Below are positions 28,229-36,587 of a stretch of 64,000 bases of DNA, piece by piece. Origin of the DNA: G963665815 sp942492065 (GTDB lineage Bacteria; Cloacimonadota; Cloacimonadia; Cloacimonadales; JAIOQZ01); the NCBI GenBank assembly GCA_942492065.1, contig CALODV010000014.1, forward strand, positions 434,001-498,000, written 5' to 3'. Position 1 is the first letter of the stretch. Each line of letters starts with the position of its first letter. The translations under genes and the position numbers were made by a program. The notes below the pieces were generated by a model. It worked only from the letters and a program-made list of their open reading frames with translations, did not search any database and was not told where the DNA came from.

Positions 28229-29629
28229 ATGTTTTATAATTTATACAAAAAAGACTGTTTGCTGCTGGTAAAAGAACTCAAATTTCAGATATTCTTTTCA
28301 ATCCTGATAGTCCTGTTTGTTGTAGGAGCTTTCTCCAACTCAATCAAGTACAGAGATGATCTGGATAAGTACAATAACAAGTATAAAACTATTCAAAACA
28401 GCGCTTCGGAGCGTTCCGGAAATCTGTCAATGATGATTGCGCATGCAAATGTCACTTACATGAGAAAACCTTTAAGCTCTATGGTTATCCAGAGGGATGA
28501 ATCGTACCCGACTGGCTTTTCCAGTGGACTTACTTATCGCCAGGTAGAAGCAATACATAACTATGATGACTCTAAACAGAGGATTAACTGGTTCTTCATA
28601 ATTGGTTTCCTGTGCAGCTTCTCAGCTCTGATATTCAGCTACAATGTTATATCGGAGGAAAAACATAATTCTACTCTGAGACTGTTGATTATATCCGGAT
28701 ATTCTCGATATAAGATTTTGATGTCCAAATATGCGAGTCTGCTTAGCCTGTTCTTTGTTACGATACTGGCAGGGCAGGTATTATCACTAATTATCTGGAC
28801 ATTTCTTAATAAAGGAATCAGCGGAGCTTTAATAGCTGAGTCAGTTATATGGAGCTTTGTTTCCATAATCTACATCAGTTTTTTCATATTGCTGGGGATA
28901 CTGATATCCATGGCAAAGAATGCCAACTCGGCAGTTGTCAAGGCATTGGTCTGCTGGCTGCTTTTTATTGTGATTATCCCCAAAACTGCAATACTTGTAG
29001 GTAATCAGATAACTAAAGTGGATGCTATTGGGGCATACCTTACCCGAATGAATGAAGCTTTTAATGCGGAATTCAATCGTTGGAGTGACAAGTATGACGA
29101 TAAGGAGAAGAATCAGCATTATGTAGCTGGTAATATGTATATTGAGAAGGGTCTGAGATCCGGAGCTGTCAAAGCTGCCAATGCACTTAAAATGGCAGAA
29201 TGGGAAAAATACTTAAGGGATGGGGAAGCACAGACAGAAACTATTCTAAGGCTTTCCATGCTGTCACCTTACGAGCTGTTGAGGAAGATAGGCAACTCTA
29301 TCCTTGATATCGGGTTCCTGAGATACAAAAACGAGAAAAAGCAGTTTTACAATAAACTTGATACTGTGGCTGAACTGGCTAAGAAACAGGATGCCAGAGA
29401 TGAAAACAGTCTGCACCAGTTCTATAATTGGGCGTGGAGTGATGGTAACAGTGCATTTACACAGGAAGCTTTTGAATATCCTGAAGAACTGGTGAGCTCG
29501 GAGTATACAGAATCATCGGTTTCTGCCAGATTAGAGCATGCTGTAAGACCGTTTGCTCTGCTGATTCTGTACAATCTGCTGATTTTTGCCACAAGTCTGT
29601 TTGTTCTGAGAAAATATGATGTGAGGTAG
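28229..29629 (+). CDS. ABC-2 permease, second subunit
   Basis: 466 residues with the same plan as the preceding permease: a helix at about 20-37, the NVISEEKHNSTLRLLIISGYSRYKILMSKY motif, a hydrophobic group at about 125-265, a large soluble loop and a last helix ending LRKYDVR, closely like the KFDIR end of its partner. The pair probably arose by duplication and forms a heterodimer. GGGGAAGAGAG lies before the ATG. Last gene of the operon. Confidence 0.85.
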   Translation: MFYNLYKKDCLLLVKELKFQIFFSILIVLFVVGAFSNSIKYRDDLDKYNNKYKTIQNSASERSGNLSMMIAHANVTYMRKPLSSMVIQRDESYPTGFSSGLTYRQVEAIHNYDDSKQRINWFFIIGFLCSFSALIFSYNVISEEKHNSTLRLLIISGYSRYKILMSKYASLLSLFFVTILAGQVLSLIIWTFLNKGISGALIAESVIWSFVSIIYISFFILLGILISMAKNANSAVVKALVCWLLFIVIIPKTAILVGNQITKVDAIGAYLTRMNEAFNAEFNRWSDKYDDKEKNQHYVAGNMYIEKGLRSGAVKAANALKMAEWEKYLRDGEAQTETILRLSMLSPYELLRKIGNSILDIGFLRYKNEKKQFYNKLDTVAELAKKQDARDENSLHQFYNWAWSDGNSAFTQEAFEYPEELVSSEYTESSVSARLEHAVRPFALLILYNLLIFATSLFVLRKYDVR

Positions 29630-29645
29630 CAATTAATATTTGATA

Positions 29646-29689
29646 GAGCTTTGCCTTGGCTGTTCGGTAAGGTGAAGCTCTTCAATTTT
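29646..29689 (+). terminator. Possible terminator of the ABC operon
   Basis: GAGCTTTGCC and GGTGAAGCTC pair (two internal mismatches) over a 15-base loop, followed by TTCAATTTT, 16 bases after the permease stop. Confidence 0.45.
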
Positions 29690-29720
29690 GCTATAGGATT
29701 CGGAAGTTTGGGCAGGCAGA

Positions 29721-29752
29721 TTTTCGAGCTCCATCAGGAGCGACCTGTAAAT
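29721..29752 (+). repeat. Short hairpin repeat, copy A
   Basis: The core GAGCTCC-ATCA-GGAGCGAC is a small hairpin followed by CTGTAAAT. Related copies lie at 30004-30030 and 30061-30091; A and C also share the following ~14 bases in degenerate form (AATCAAAAGTGAGAAG and AATTGGAAGCGAGAAG). Confidence 0.7.
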
Positions 29753-29775
29753 CAAAAGTGAGAAGACGTTAATAC

Positions 29776-29910
29776 CTTCATTTTCTTTGATGCCAAAGAA
29801 AACGAAGCAAAAGAAAGGCACTCTCTATCAAAATGTATTTCCAGCAAGCTGGAACCATAAATCTCCCCTGAAATCCTTCCAAGGCTTCAGGATTTCTTAA
29901 CGGGAAAATT
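29776..29910 (+). repeat. 135-bp dispersed repeat, copy 1
   Basis: By eye it is identical to 32408-32542 at 134 of 135 positions, same orientation. It begins with the hairpin TTTTCTTTG-ATGC-CAAAGAAAA and contains two more short palindromes (CCAGCAAGCTGG, and CCTGAAATCC...AGG). It is non-coding. The opening hairpin resembles an intergenic motif I remember from many unrelated bacteria. Confidence 0.9.
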
Positions 29911-30003
29911 CATTATACAGAGATAAAGAGGAAATACAGATACTGACAGCTATGTCTAACTAAATTGCACAAGTTCTGCAGTAAAAAGAGATTTGTCAGT
30001 CAG

Positions 30004-30030
30004 CTTTTCGAGCTCCGTCAGGTGCGACAC
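30004..30030 (+). repeat. Short hairpin repeat, copy B
   Basis: TTTTCGAGCTCCGTCAGG followed by TGCGAC. Degenerate relative of copies A and C, with one stem mismatch (T for A). Confidence 0.6.
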
Positions 30031-30060
30031 CGTTTGTAGAATATCACAACCAACTATAGA

Positions 30061-30091
30061 ATTTTAGCTCCTTTAGGAGCGACCTGTAAAT
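30061..30091 (+). repeat. Short hairpin repeat, copy C
   Basis: TTTTAGCTCC-TTTA-GGAGCGAC followed by CTGTAAAT. Same core and trailing sequence as copy A. Confidence 0.65.
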
Positions 30092-30184
30092 TGGAAGCGA
30101 GAAGTAAACTGGCTTGTTGCTGGAATACCGACAGACTGCGTGAAACGTGATTTTTGTCGCTTCATTCACTCAAAACCAATCACC

Positions 30185-30326
30185 TTTCCCGACTTAATCG
30201 GGACTCAGGGAGCTTTCAACTCTAACTTTTTCAGTAAGTTAAGCTGGTTGAGACCCGAAGAATCGGGAAAATCTACGACATAGATAAGTATTAACTATAA
30301 GATAACTTGCATTATTTCACACACTG
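30185..30326 (+). repeat. 142-bp repeat containing an 87-bp inverted-repeat element, copy 1
   Basis: Matches 36203-36344 over 142 bases (divergent only in the middle). The first 87 bases (30185-30271) are bounded by ~20-base imperfect inverted repeats (TTTCCCGACTTAATCGGGAC at the left; the complement of GACCCGAAGAATCGGGAAAA at the right). No coding capacity; it looks like a miniature element or paired REP. Confidence 0.8.
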
Positions 30327-30390
30327 TGAGCTGAGTCAAAAGGTAAAAAGTTACAAGCCGTTCCAGGAGTGCATTGTCAAACTACTCCAA

Positions 30391-31335
30391 TCAGAACTTT
30401 ACCTTTAAAACACTGATGTAGTAATCACCATTTTCATCTGTCACAAGCTTAAGAAGTTTGTTTCCATAGACATCAATAATATACTCATTTTCTGCATTCA
30501 TGGTGAGTTCTCCCAGAAATTGTTCGTCCAAATCAAAGAATGCATAGCTCAATGAGTTATCAGTCTTTACCAAATTCAAAACGATGAAATTACTGCCACA
30601 ATGAATAGAATTTATTTTTGCGAACTCAATGTTTACTTTTTCTCTATTCAATTTCCAGACTTTCTTGTCTGTTCCTTTTACATACTGTTCAATGCCAAAA
30701 TCATCATCGCCTCTATTCAGAACGAACAAGTTCTCTGAGTTCGTATCAATCATCAGACTTTTGTCCACATAGGCTAAAACATCATCAGATGCAGGCAGAA
30801 ATTTCTTAGCTATGATTTTTTTGTCCTCTCCAGTCTTATTCATAATTACTATATCGTTGAAACCACTCTTCATTCCATTTTCTACGGGTTTTCTGGTAAC
30901 ATAAAGTAAATTGTTCTGAAGTGGCTGTAAACTCAAAAGGTATTCCTGAATATTTACGGTATTGCTGAGTTCAAACTCTTTATTGAAAAATGATAGTCTC
31001 TGCTGGTAAATATCATAAATTACTAATTCATTTAGGGGTTCTAACCGGCATAACATTGATACAGACAAAAACTCACCCGGTCCCTTTCCTTTGCTGCCAA
31101 AGGTTTTGATTTTATTTCCCTCATAGTTATATACATTTACAATTCCATCAAGCATATCACTGACGAAAATATATTCATCTGAGGCATGTACAATTGGAGA
31201 ACTGCCTGCTCCTTCTATTTCAAAGCTGATAACTGGCAAAATAGATAGCTTTCCATTAGAATTACGTCTATCTGAACAGCCGGAAATTACGAAAAGCAGA
31301 AAAAAGATCAGTGCGAAACTTCTTACTTCTCTCAT
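30391..31335 (-). CDS. 6-bladed beta-propeller lipoprotein (array member 1)
   Basis: Signal peptide with lipobox VISGC about 20 residues from the start, then a propeller with the family hallmark FGSKGKGPGEF. The start is set at the ATG at 31335, which overlaps the previous stop by one base and has GGAGGTGAT upstream; nine extra upstream residues are possible but lack such a site. Translationally coupled to the next array member. Ends YYISVLKVKF, closely like its neighbour's end. Role unknown; BF3164/TolB-like propellers are envelope proteins without known catalysis. Confidence 0.82.
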   Translation of the reverse strand: MREVRSFALIFFLLFVISGCSDRRNSNGKLSILPVISFEIEGAGSSPIVHASDEYIFVSDMLDGIVNVYNYEGNKIKTFGSKGKGPGEFLSVSMLCRLEPLNELVIYDIYQQRLSFFNKEFELSNTVNIQEYLLSLQPLQNNLLYVTRKPVENGMKSGFNDIVIMNKTGEDKKIIAKKFLPASDDVLAYVDKSLMIDTNSENLFVLNRGDDDFGIEQYVKGTDKKVWKLNREKVNIEFAKINSIHCGSNFIVLNLVKTDNSLSYAFFDLDEQFLGELTMNAENEYIIDVYGNKLLKLVTDENGDYYISVLKVKF

Positions 31336-32285
31336 CAAAATATCACCTCCAGAATACTGCACGAATAGTCTCCGGTTTCGTCTTTCACAAGTTTTATCAG
31401 TTTGCTCTCGTACACGTCTATTATGTACTCTTTTTCATTATCCAGAATTAACTTGCCGAGATATTTCTGATTCAGGTCATAGAACTCATAATGAGAGTAG
31501 TATTTCTCAGCTTCTTCGTCGGATTTAAACCTTTTTAGAATGATAAAATCTTTTCCTGCATAGATACCCGATATTTTCGCATTATCTATGACAGTTATGT
31601 TGTTTTCCAGTTCCCATTTGATTTTCGTGTTCTCGTCTGAGTATTCTTCTATGGAGAAAGTGTTCTGCTGTTTATCCAGAACAAACAGCTTGTTGTAATT
31701 AGTGTCAAACATCAAGCCGTATTCCAGCATAAACTCAACATCTGTAATTGATTTCAGCAGTTTGTTTCTTACAATCTTTTCTTCACCTTTTTGGTTGAAC
31801 ACTTTTATCCTGTCGTCAAAGATTCTCGATCCATCAACACTTACCGGAATTCTTACCTGAACAATAACATTATCTTTCCACGGTTTCATTCCTGCAATTA
31901 TCGAAGGTGTTTTCTCAGATTTGATGTAATCAAAAGTATCGGAATAGACATGGATTTTCCAATGGTATAGATCGTAAAAGTACCACAGATTCTCATTCTC
32001 CTGATAGCCAATATGATAAACTCCCTGGAATTCACCGGGACCCTGTCCTTTATTGCCAAAGGATTTAAGTCTCTTCCCTGAATAATTATAGACATGAATA
32101 ACACCATCCTCAGCATCGGTGAATACTATTTTATCATTTGCAGCACATACAACCGGGGATTTATACAGTTCCGGTACTTTAAACAAACTGATTTGTTTAA
32201 CATTCAATGTATGATCGTGTTTTTTATCTGTACAATAGAAAAGGAATAGACAGGGAAGGAGTAAAAGGAAAAAGCGATATTTCAT
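31335..32285 (-). CDS. 6-bladed beta-propeller lipoprotein (array member 2)
   Basis: 316 residues: signal peptide MKYRFFLLLLPCLFLFYC with the lipid-anchor Cys at 18, and the hallmark FGNKGQGPGEF. Close paralogue of member 1 (shared LFVLDKQQN/LFVLNRGDD segment, EYIIDVYxxKLxKLV near the end). Its first bases and upstream ~80 bases are nearly identical to those of member 5, so signal peptide and promoter were copied together. First gene of a two-gene coupled unit. Confidence 0.85.
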   Translation of the reverse strand: MKYRFFLLLLPCLFLFYCTDKKHDHTLNVKQISLFKVPELYKSPVVCAANDKIVFTDAEDGVIHVYNYSGKRLKSFGNKGQGPGEFQGVYHIGYQENENLWYFYDLYHWKIHVYSDTFDYIKSEKTPSIIAGMKPWKDNVIVQVRIPVSVDGSRIFDDRIKVFNQKGEEKIVRNKLLKSITDVEFMLEYGLMFDTNYNKLFVLDKQQNTFSIEEYSDENTKIKWELENNITVIDNAKISGIYAGKDFIILKRFKSDEEAEKYYSHYEFYDLNQKYLGKLILDNEKEYIIDVYESKLIKLVKDETGDYSCSILEVIF

Positions 32286-32361
32286 CAGTCCTCACAGTTT
32301 ACATGGATTTTAGTATCAATACCTGAATGAATGAATTATGCTCAATATGTCAAATGTTTTT
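32283..32361 (-). promoter_or_regulatory. Duplicated upstream region of array member 2
   Basis: About 79 bases nearly identical to 36065-36143, both directly upstream of lipoprotein starts. On the minus strand it holds TTGACA and, ~32 bases further, TACTAAAAT. The AGGAC just before the ATG is probably the ribosome-binding site. Conservation suggests a shared promoter; no exact -10 is called. Confidence 0.5.
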
Positions 32362-32407
32362 CTGTTTCCTATAATCCTATTGATTTTTTGACTCTTGATA
32401 TTTGTTT

Positions 32408-32542
32408 CTTCATTTTCTTTGGTGCCAAAGAAAACGAAGCAAAAGAAAGGCACTCTCTATCAAAATGTATTTCCAGCAAGCTGGAACCATAAATCTCCCC
32501 TGAAATCCTTCCAAGGCTTCAGGATTTCTTAACGGGAAAATT
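32408..32542 (+). repeat. 135-bp dispersed repeat, copy 2
   Basis: Second copy of the repeat at 29776-29910, differing at one position (TTTGG for TTTGA). It lies between array members 2 and 3. Near identity implies recent copying or gene conversion. Confidence 0.9.
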
Positions 32543-32867
32543 TACTATTATCAACAGATAGAACGATTACACAAATTTGCGATTGAAAAGACTTAATGTA
32601 GGCCTATAACGACTTTAAATGATAAAGAGAAAATACAAACAATAGCAACTGCAAAGACTTCGTATCAGGAAATTCCGAATGTAAATGAAAAGAGAAGATA
32701 TACGCAAGAAAAAGGATTTAGCGGTGATGTGCTCCCTGTTCAGGGAGCTGGTTCCGATTTCCAATCGGAATCTGAGGGTAAACTTAACGAAACTATTGGT
32801 TATTCATCTATTGCCAGCCATTCCTGCAATACTCTACACATATCAATACCGAACCGATCATGTTATA
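32543..32867. other. Non-coding stretch with two tandem perfect hairpins
   Basis: No convincing gene. At 32731-32748 GCTCCCTG / CAGGGAGC pair perfectly over a TT; at 32752-32770 TTCCGATT / AATCGGAA pair over three bases. They follow each other directly, without a T run, so they are not typical terminators. A 30-base motif at 32851-32880 recurs at 36374-36403 with four differences. Confidence 0.55.
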
Positions 32868-33224
32868 TTAATATATTGCAGCTGTTATGGGGATGATTGT
32901 AAAACCAACAACAAACAGTATAATCCTGTAACCAACAATGAAGAAAAACAGCTGTTGTACTGTAAGGTCATAAGCAATTTTGAAAGTTAGAAGAGCTGGT
33001 ATAATTGTCAGATAGTTTGCAATTTTTGCAAACATTCCGGCATGAAATCCATGAGGATCTCCTACTAATAATGCAACTCCGGAATCGATTGCGGCTATAA
33101 TTACAGTTACAATTAGAGATTTAACGAAAGGGCTGTTGCTTATCATCATTAATTTATTTGTTATAAGATAAAGTACTGATGATTGAATTATTACCATTAA
33201 AATGAATTGAATAAATGCATGCAT
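32868..33224 (-). CDS. Small integral membrane protein of unknown family
   Basis: 118 residues, four hydrophobic segments (about 5-25, 34-55, 66-85, 92-116), no Cys, few charges. GGAG lies 7 bases before the ATG. No family recognised. It sits inside the lipoprotein array, between members 2 and 3 and on the same strand, so it may be co-transcribed with members 3-5; any functional link is a guess. Confidence 0.6.
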   Translation of the reverse strand: MHAFIQFILMVIIQSSVLYLITNKLMMISNSPFVKSLIVTVIIAAIDSGVALLVGDPHGFHAGMFAKIANYLTIIPALLTFKIAYDLTVQQLFFFIVGYRIILFVVGFTIIPITAAIY

Positions 33225-33243
33225 GCATGTCTCCTTGATGATT

Positions 33244-34191
33244 TTACTTCATTTTCAGTATTTTACAAACATAGAAATCTTCATCGTCTTGTTCATTGTA
33301 TTCCAGCATGAAAATCTTATCCTTAAAAACAAACGGGATTGTGTCTTCAGGCTTGCTCATTCTAATGGTGCCAAGATATTTATTCTTGAAATCATAGGCG
33401 TCATAGAAGTGAACATCATTATTGTCCTGAAAATCGTATAGAATGAAATCATCTCCTGCATGTATTCTGTTATGTTTTTTAATGTTTTCAAGATATCTTG
33501 GCAGCATCTCCAAATCCCATTTCTTAACAGGATTACCCTCCACGTCGAATTGCTCGACAGAGGTTTCATTGCCATTTAAATCCCAGATGAAAAAGAAATC
33601 CATATTGGCAGCAATTCTTGTTGATTCTTTGAATGTACTATGGTCACCTTTAGATATAACTTCTTTCTCTTTAATTGATATAGGTTCGCTGTTATTATTA
33701 TATACATCGTGCAAATAGCGATATTTAAGATTCTCACCTTTATGAGAGTAGTAGTATCTTAACAGATTCGAGTCTGAAGTAAATACATTATTAAAAATTA
33801 CTTTCTTCAGTTTTTGCTTTTCCACTAATGAATTGTTATCGTTGTAAAAACTTATGCTATACTTGAATGGTTCATATATTCCTAACAGTTTTCTCTTGTA
33901 GTCATAAAACAAATTGAATATATTTGTAAACTCATTTGGTCCAGCTCCTTTCTGTCCAAACTTTGAAAGTAATTCACCGTTATAATTATATTCATATATC
34001 TCTCCATCTGTTTGCTTCCTTATGTTAGTAACGAACACCTTGTCATCTGAAGCACAAAGAACAGGATTGGTAATTCTCAGGAGATTGAATTCAGAGATTA
34101 TATCAAAAGCAAGCTTCCTCTCCTGCATTCTATAATTGCACGAGCATAATCCAAATATCAGTAATAATTGAATAAAGTATTTTGCTTTCAT
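33244..34191 (-). CDS. 6-bladed beta-propeller lipoprotein (array member 3)
   Basis: 315 residues with signal peptide ending in lipobox GLCSC (Cys at 18) and hallmark FGQKGAGPNEF (Asn replaces Gly). More divergent than members 1 and 2. Followed after 19 bases by the small membrane-protein gene and preceded by member 4 with 13 bases between, so members 5-4-3 and the membrane protein read as one minus-strand operon. Confidence 0.82.
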   Translation of the reverse strand: MKAKYFIQLLLIFGLCSCNYRMQERKLAFDIISEFNLLRITNPVLCASDDKVFVTNIRKQTDGEIYEYNYNGELLSKFGQKGAGPNEFTNIFNLFYDYKRKLLGIYEPFKYSISFYNDNNSLVEKQKLKKVIFNNVFTSDSNLLRYYYSHKGENLKYRYLHDVYNNNSEPISIKEKEVISKGDHSTFKESTRIAANMDFFFIWDLNGNETSVEQFDVEGNPVKKWDLEMLPRYLENIKKHNRIHAGDDFILYDFQDNNDVHFYDAYDFKNKYLGTIRMSKPEDTIPFVFKDKIFMLEYNEQDDEDFYVCKILKMK

Positions 34192-34204
34192 CAGTGATCC
34201 TTTA

Positions 34205-35128
34205 CTACTTCAATGTGTATATCTTTACAGAATAGTTTTCTTCTTTGTCAGTAGAAACAACGTACATATTCTTGCTATTTGAGTTCACTATAAAATCATT
34301 TTCATTTTCACAAATCAATTCACCAACATATCTACCATTAGTCTTATAGCAAAGCCAACTACCGGAATCATCATCATTGGTAACAGGCAAAATGATATAT
34401 TTGCCGATTACAATAATGTTATGGATATCAATCTGTTTATGACTATTTCCACCTTTTACATTCAGATGTTTCAAGTTCTTCTTAATTAAATCGTATGCAT
34501 ATAAATCAAAGTCACCTTGATTTGGTGCCACAATATAGACTTTATCATTATTGTAACTGAAGAAATAATAATTCAGTTCGGTAACATCCCCTGATCTAAG
34601 AGTTTCCTCATTTGATAGAATTAGTGAGTCATTAATAGTTATTGTGTTTTGCCATTTATTGTCTCTATCAGGAAAATATGAGAATGATTTTATAGTGAAA
34701 TCGTTTTTTTTGATCTTACTCAAAGGGATGCCGATGTATGGTACTTGCTCCTGCTTTTTAACATTGCCATACCTATCAAAGTATGTCATTCTAATGCTTC
34801 TGATATCATAGATTCCCAGTATATCCTCATCACTCGAATAATAATACTTCTTTCCAAATTCTATTTCATCGGGACCTTTTCCTTTCTTCCCAAAGGAACT
34901 GACAATTTCACCATTATCTAAATATCTTGTGAATTTGCTCAAGTCAGCTTGAAATGTGATAAAACCAGTCTCTGTAATAATAAGTTGCGGATAGTAATCA
35001 GTATCTTCTAACTTGACTGTGTTCAACAATTTGAATATATCTTCCATTTTCAAGACTTTGCTTTTATTGTCAGAACAAGCAAACAGCATCAGGCATATCA
35101 ATAGTAGAACAATGTATTTCGCTCTCAT
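34205..35128 (-). CDS. 6-bladed beta-propeller lipoprotein (array member 4)
   Basis: 307 residues: signal peptide with lipobox LMLFAC (Cys at 18), then the sequence SDNKSKVLKMEDIFKL shared exactly with member 5, and FGKKGKGPDEI in the hallmark position. Members 4 and 5 are the closest pair of the array, so they are a recent tandem duplication. A GGATCACTGATG context, also found at member 3, precedes the ATG. Confidence 0.83.
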   Translation of the reverse strand: MRAKYIVLLLICLMLFACSDNKSKVLKMEDIFKLLNTVKLEDTDYYPQLIITETGFITFQADLSKFTRYLDNGEIVSSFGKKGKGPDEIEFGKKYYYSSDEDILGIYDIRSIRMTYFDRYGNVKKQEQVPYIGIPLSKIKKNDFTIKSFSYFPDRDNKWQNTITINDSLILSNEETLRSGDVTELNYYFFSYNNDKVYIVAPNQGDFDLYAYDLIKKNLKHLNVKGGNSHKQIDIHNIIVIGKYIILPVTNDDDSGSWLCYKTNGRYVGELICENENDFIVNSNSKNMYVVSTDKEENYSVKIYTLK

Positions 35129-35140
35129 CAGTGATCCATC

Positions 35141-36067
35141 TTACTTCAGAATATAGTTGTGCACTTTTATCCATTCTTCGGAGTCATCAGCTTCAACAAC
35201 ATAAATGTGGTTGTTATAGACACCGTAAATCGCTTTGTAATCCTCTTCATACTCCATTGTACCAATATACTTGCCATTTTGTTTCAGAAAGATGTATTCC
35301 AGACGACCTTCAGTGTTACTCGCTTCAAGAATGATGTATTTTCCAATTGCCAGAACATTAATGATATTTGTTAAATTTATCATATAATGCTTATTTGAAC
35401 CTGTTTCTATGCGACTTAATTTCCTGCTTTTTATATCGTAATTATATAACTCGAAGTCCGATCCATCTGGTTTTAAGATTATGATTCTGCCTGAATTGTA
35501 GCTGTATTGATAGTATTTTTCCGGTATCTGGGAATCTGTCTTTTCATTATTGCTTAGAATGATAGAGTCATTAACAGCAATATTGTTTTTCCAAAATCCA
35601 TTATTATCAGGAAATTGAGAATAAGAAAATACTTCAATATTATTCTTCCTGAGTTTGAAATATGGAATCCCTGACAATGGGCGAGAGTCATGATTCTGAA
35701 ATTCACAAGACTCATTGAAATACATTGTTCTGAAATTTGGAATATCATATATTCCAAGTAAATGACTGTCTTCAGAATAAGACAAAAATCTGCCCCACTC
35801 AAACTCCCCAGGTCCTTTTCCCTTCTTACCAAACATTTTTTCTTCAGTTCCATCATTCAGAAACTTTGACACTCTGCTGGAATGAGTTTGCATAGCAAAA
35901 AAACCGAATTCAGTAAATGTAAAAACTGGGATTTCATCTATGTCTTTTAATTCTATTGCAGACTCCAGTTTGAATATATCCTCCATTTTCAAGACTTTAC
36001 TTTTATTGTCAGAGCAGGAGAACAGGAACAGGCAGAAAAGGAGTAACAGGAAAATGCGATATTTCAT
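35141..36067 (-). CDS. 6-bladed beta-propeller lipoprotein (array member 5)
   Basis: 308 residues; signal peptide MKYRIFLLLLFCLFLFSC, the conserved SDNKSKVLKMEDIFKL after the lipid anchor and FGKKGKGPGEFEW. First gene of the array in transcription order. Its signal peptide and upstream region match member 2, while its mature N-terminus matches member 4, so it looks like a mosaic of the two. Envelope propeller of unknown ligand. Confidence 0.85.
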   Translation of the reverse strand: MKYRIFLLLLFCLFLFSCSDNKSKVLKMEDIFKLESAIELKDIDEIPVFTFTEFGFFAMQTHSSRVSKFLNDGTEEKMFGKKGKGPGEFEWGRFLSYSEDSHLLGIYDIPNFRTMYFNESCEFQNHDSRPLSGIPYFKLRKNNIEVFSYSQFPDNNGFWKNNIAVNDSIILSNNEKTDSQIPEKYYQYSYNSGRIIILKPDGSDFELYNYDIKSRKLSRIETGSNKHYMINLTNIINVLAIGKYIILEASNTEGRLEYIFLKQNGKYIGTMEYEEDYKAIYGVYNNHIYVVEADDSEEWIKVHNYILK

Positions 36068-36143
36068 CAGTCCTCACAGATTACATGGATTTTAGTATCA
36101 ATACCTAAATGATTGAATTATGCTCAATATGTCAAATGTTTTT
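36065..36143 (-). promoter_or_regulatory. Duplicated upstream region of array member 5
   Basis: Near-identical to 32283-32361, the upstream region of member 2. It contains TTGACA on the minus strand and the same spacing to TACTAAAAT. Probably the promoter of the 5-4-3 unit. Confidence 0.5.
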
Positions 36144-36202
36144 CCATTTTCTGGAAATCAGTCTTATTTTGGAGCAAAGATATCTGTTCAAAATATATTC
36201 CC

Positions 36203-36344
36203 TTTCCCGACTTCATCGGGACTCAGGGAGCTTGAAAGGTTAAATATGTCAGTAAGTTAAGTTGATTGAGTCCCGAAGAATCGGGAAAATCTGCGACATA
36301 GATAAGTATTAACTATAAGATAACTTGCATTATTACACATACTG
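36203..36344 (+). repeat. 142-bp repeat containing an 87-bp inverted-repeat element, copy 2
   Basis: Second copy of the 30185-30326 element, in the same orientation, so the two copies flank the whole lipoprotein array as direct repeats. Terminal inverted repeats at 36203-36224 and 36268-36289. The 55 bases after the right inverted repeat are also conserved, so the duplicated unit is larger than the element itself. Confidence 0.8.
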
Positions 36345-36587
36345 GACTCGGAGTCGAGTATTAATAGAAAGTTGAACCGATGAGATTATACTAATATATT
36401 GCATTAAAGCAATGATATATATGATATTTCTTCCGCATGACTGATTCCCTCTTTTCTTCCACCTCACTTCTGTAATATACGACAGAGAGCTGGCATAACA
36501 GAAGCAGTAGACTCGATTATGCTATTACACAAAGCTATCTTGACAGAAATACTGAAGATACTTCATATTGTAGTATGGAGTTTATGC
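36345..36587 (+). other. Upstream region of the two-component operon
   Basis: No gene. CTGGCAT (36490-36496) and AGCA (36503-36506) have GG and GC 10 bases apart and weakly resemble a sigma54 promoter (the TT of TTGC is missing). TTGACA at 36540-36545 is followed 18 bases later by CATATT, an alternative weak sigma70 promoter. Contains the second copy of a 30-base motif (36374-36403). Confidence 0.35.

Larger units (their letters stand above)
29690..30390 (+). repeat. Repeat-rich non-coding stretch
   Basis: About 700 bases with no credible gene between the ABC operon and the lipoprotein array. It holds three short GAGCTCC-type hairpin repeats, one 135-bp repeat shared with 32408-32542, and an 87-bp inverted-repeat element shared with 36203-36289. 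Each is listed separately. Confidence 0.7.

Noticed and set aside
32685..32990. 101-residue plus-strand ORF
   Set aside because: It runs through tandem hairpins and into the membrane-protein gene on the other strand; its sequence looks non-coding.
36519..36587. Upstream start of the NtrB-type kinase
   Set aside because: The 23 additional residues lack a ribosome-binding site, while GGAG stands before the ATG at 36588.
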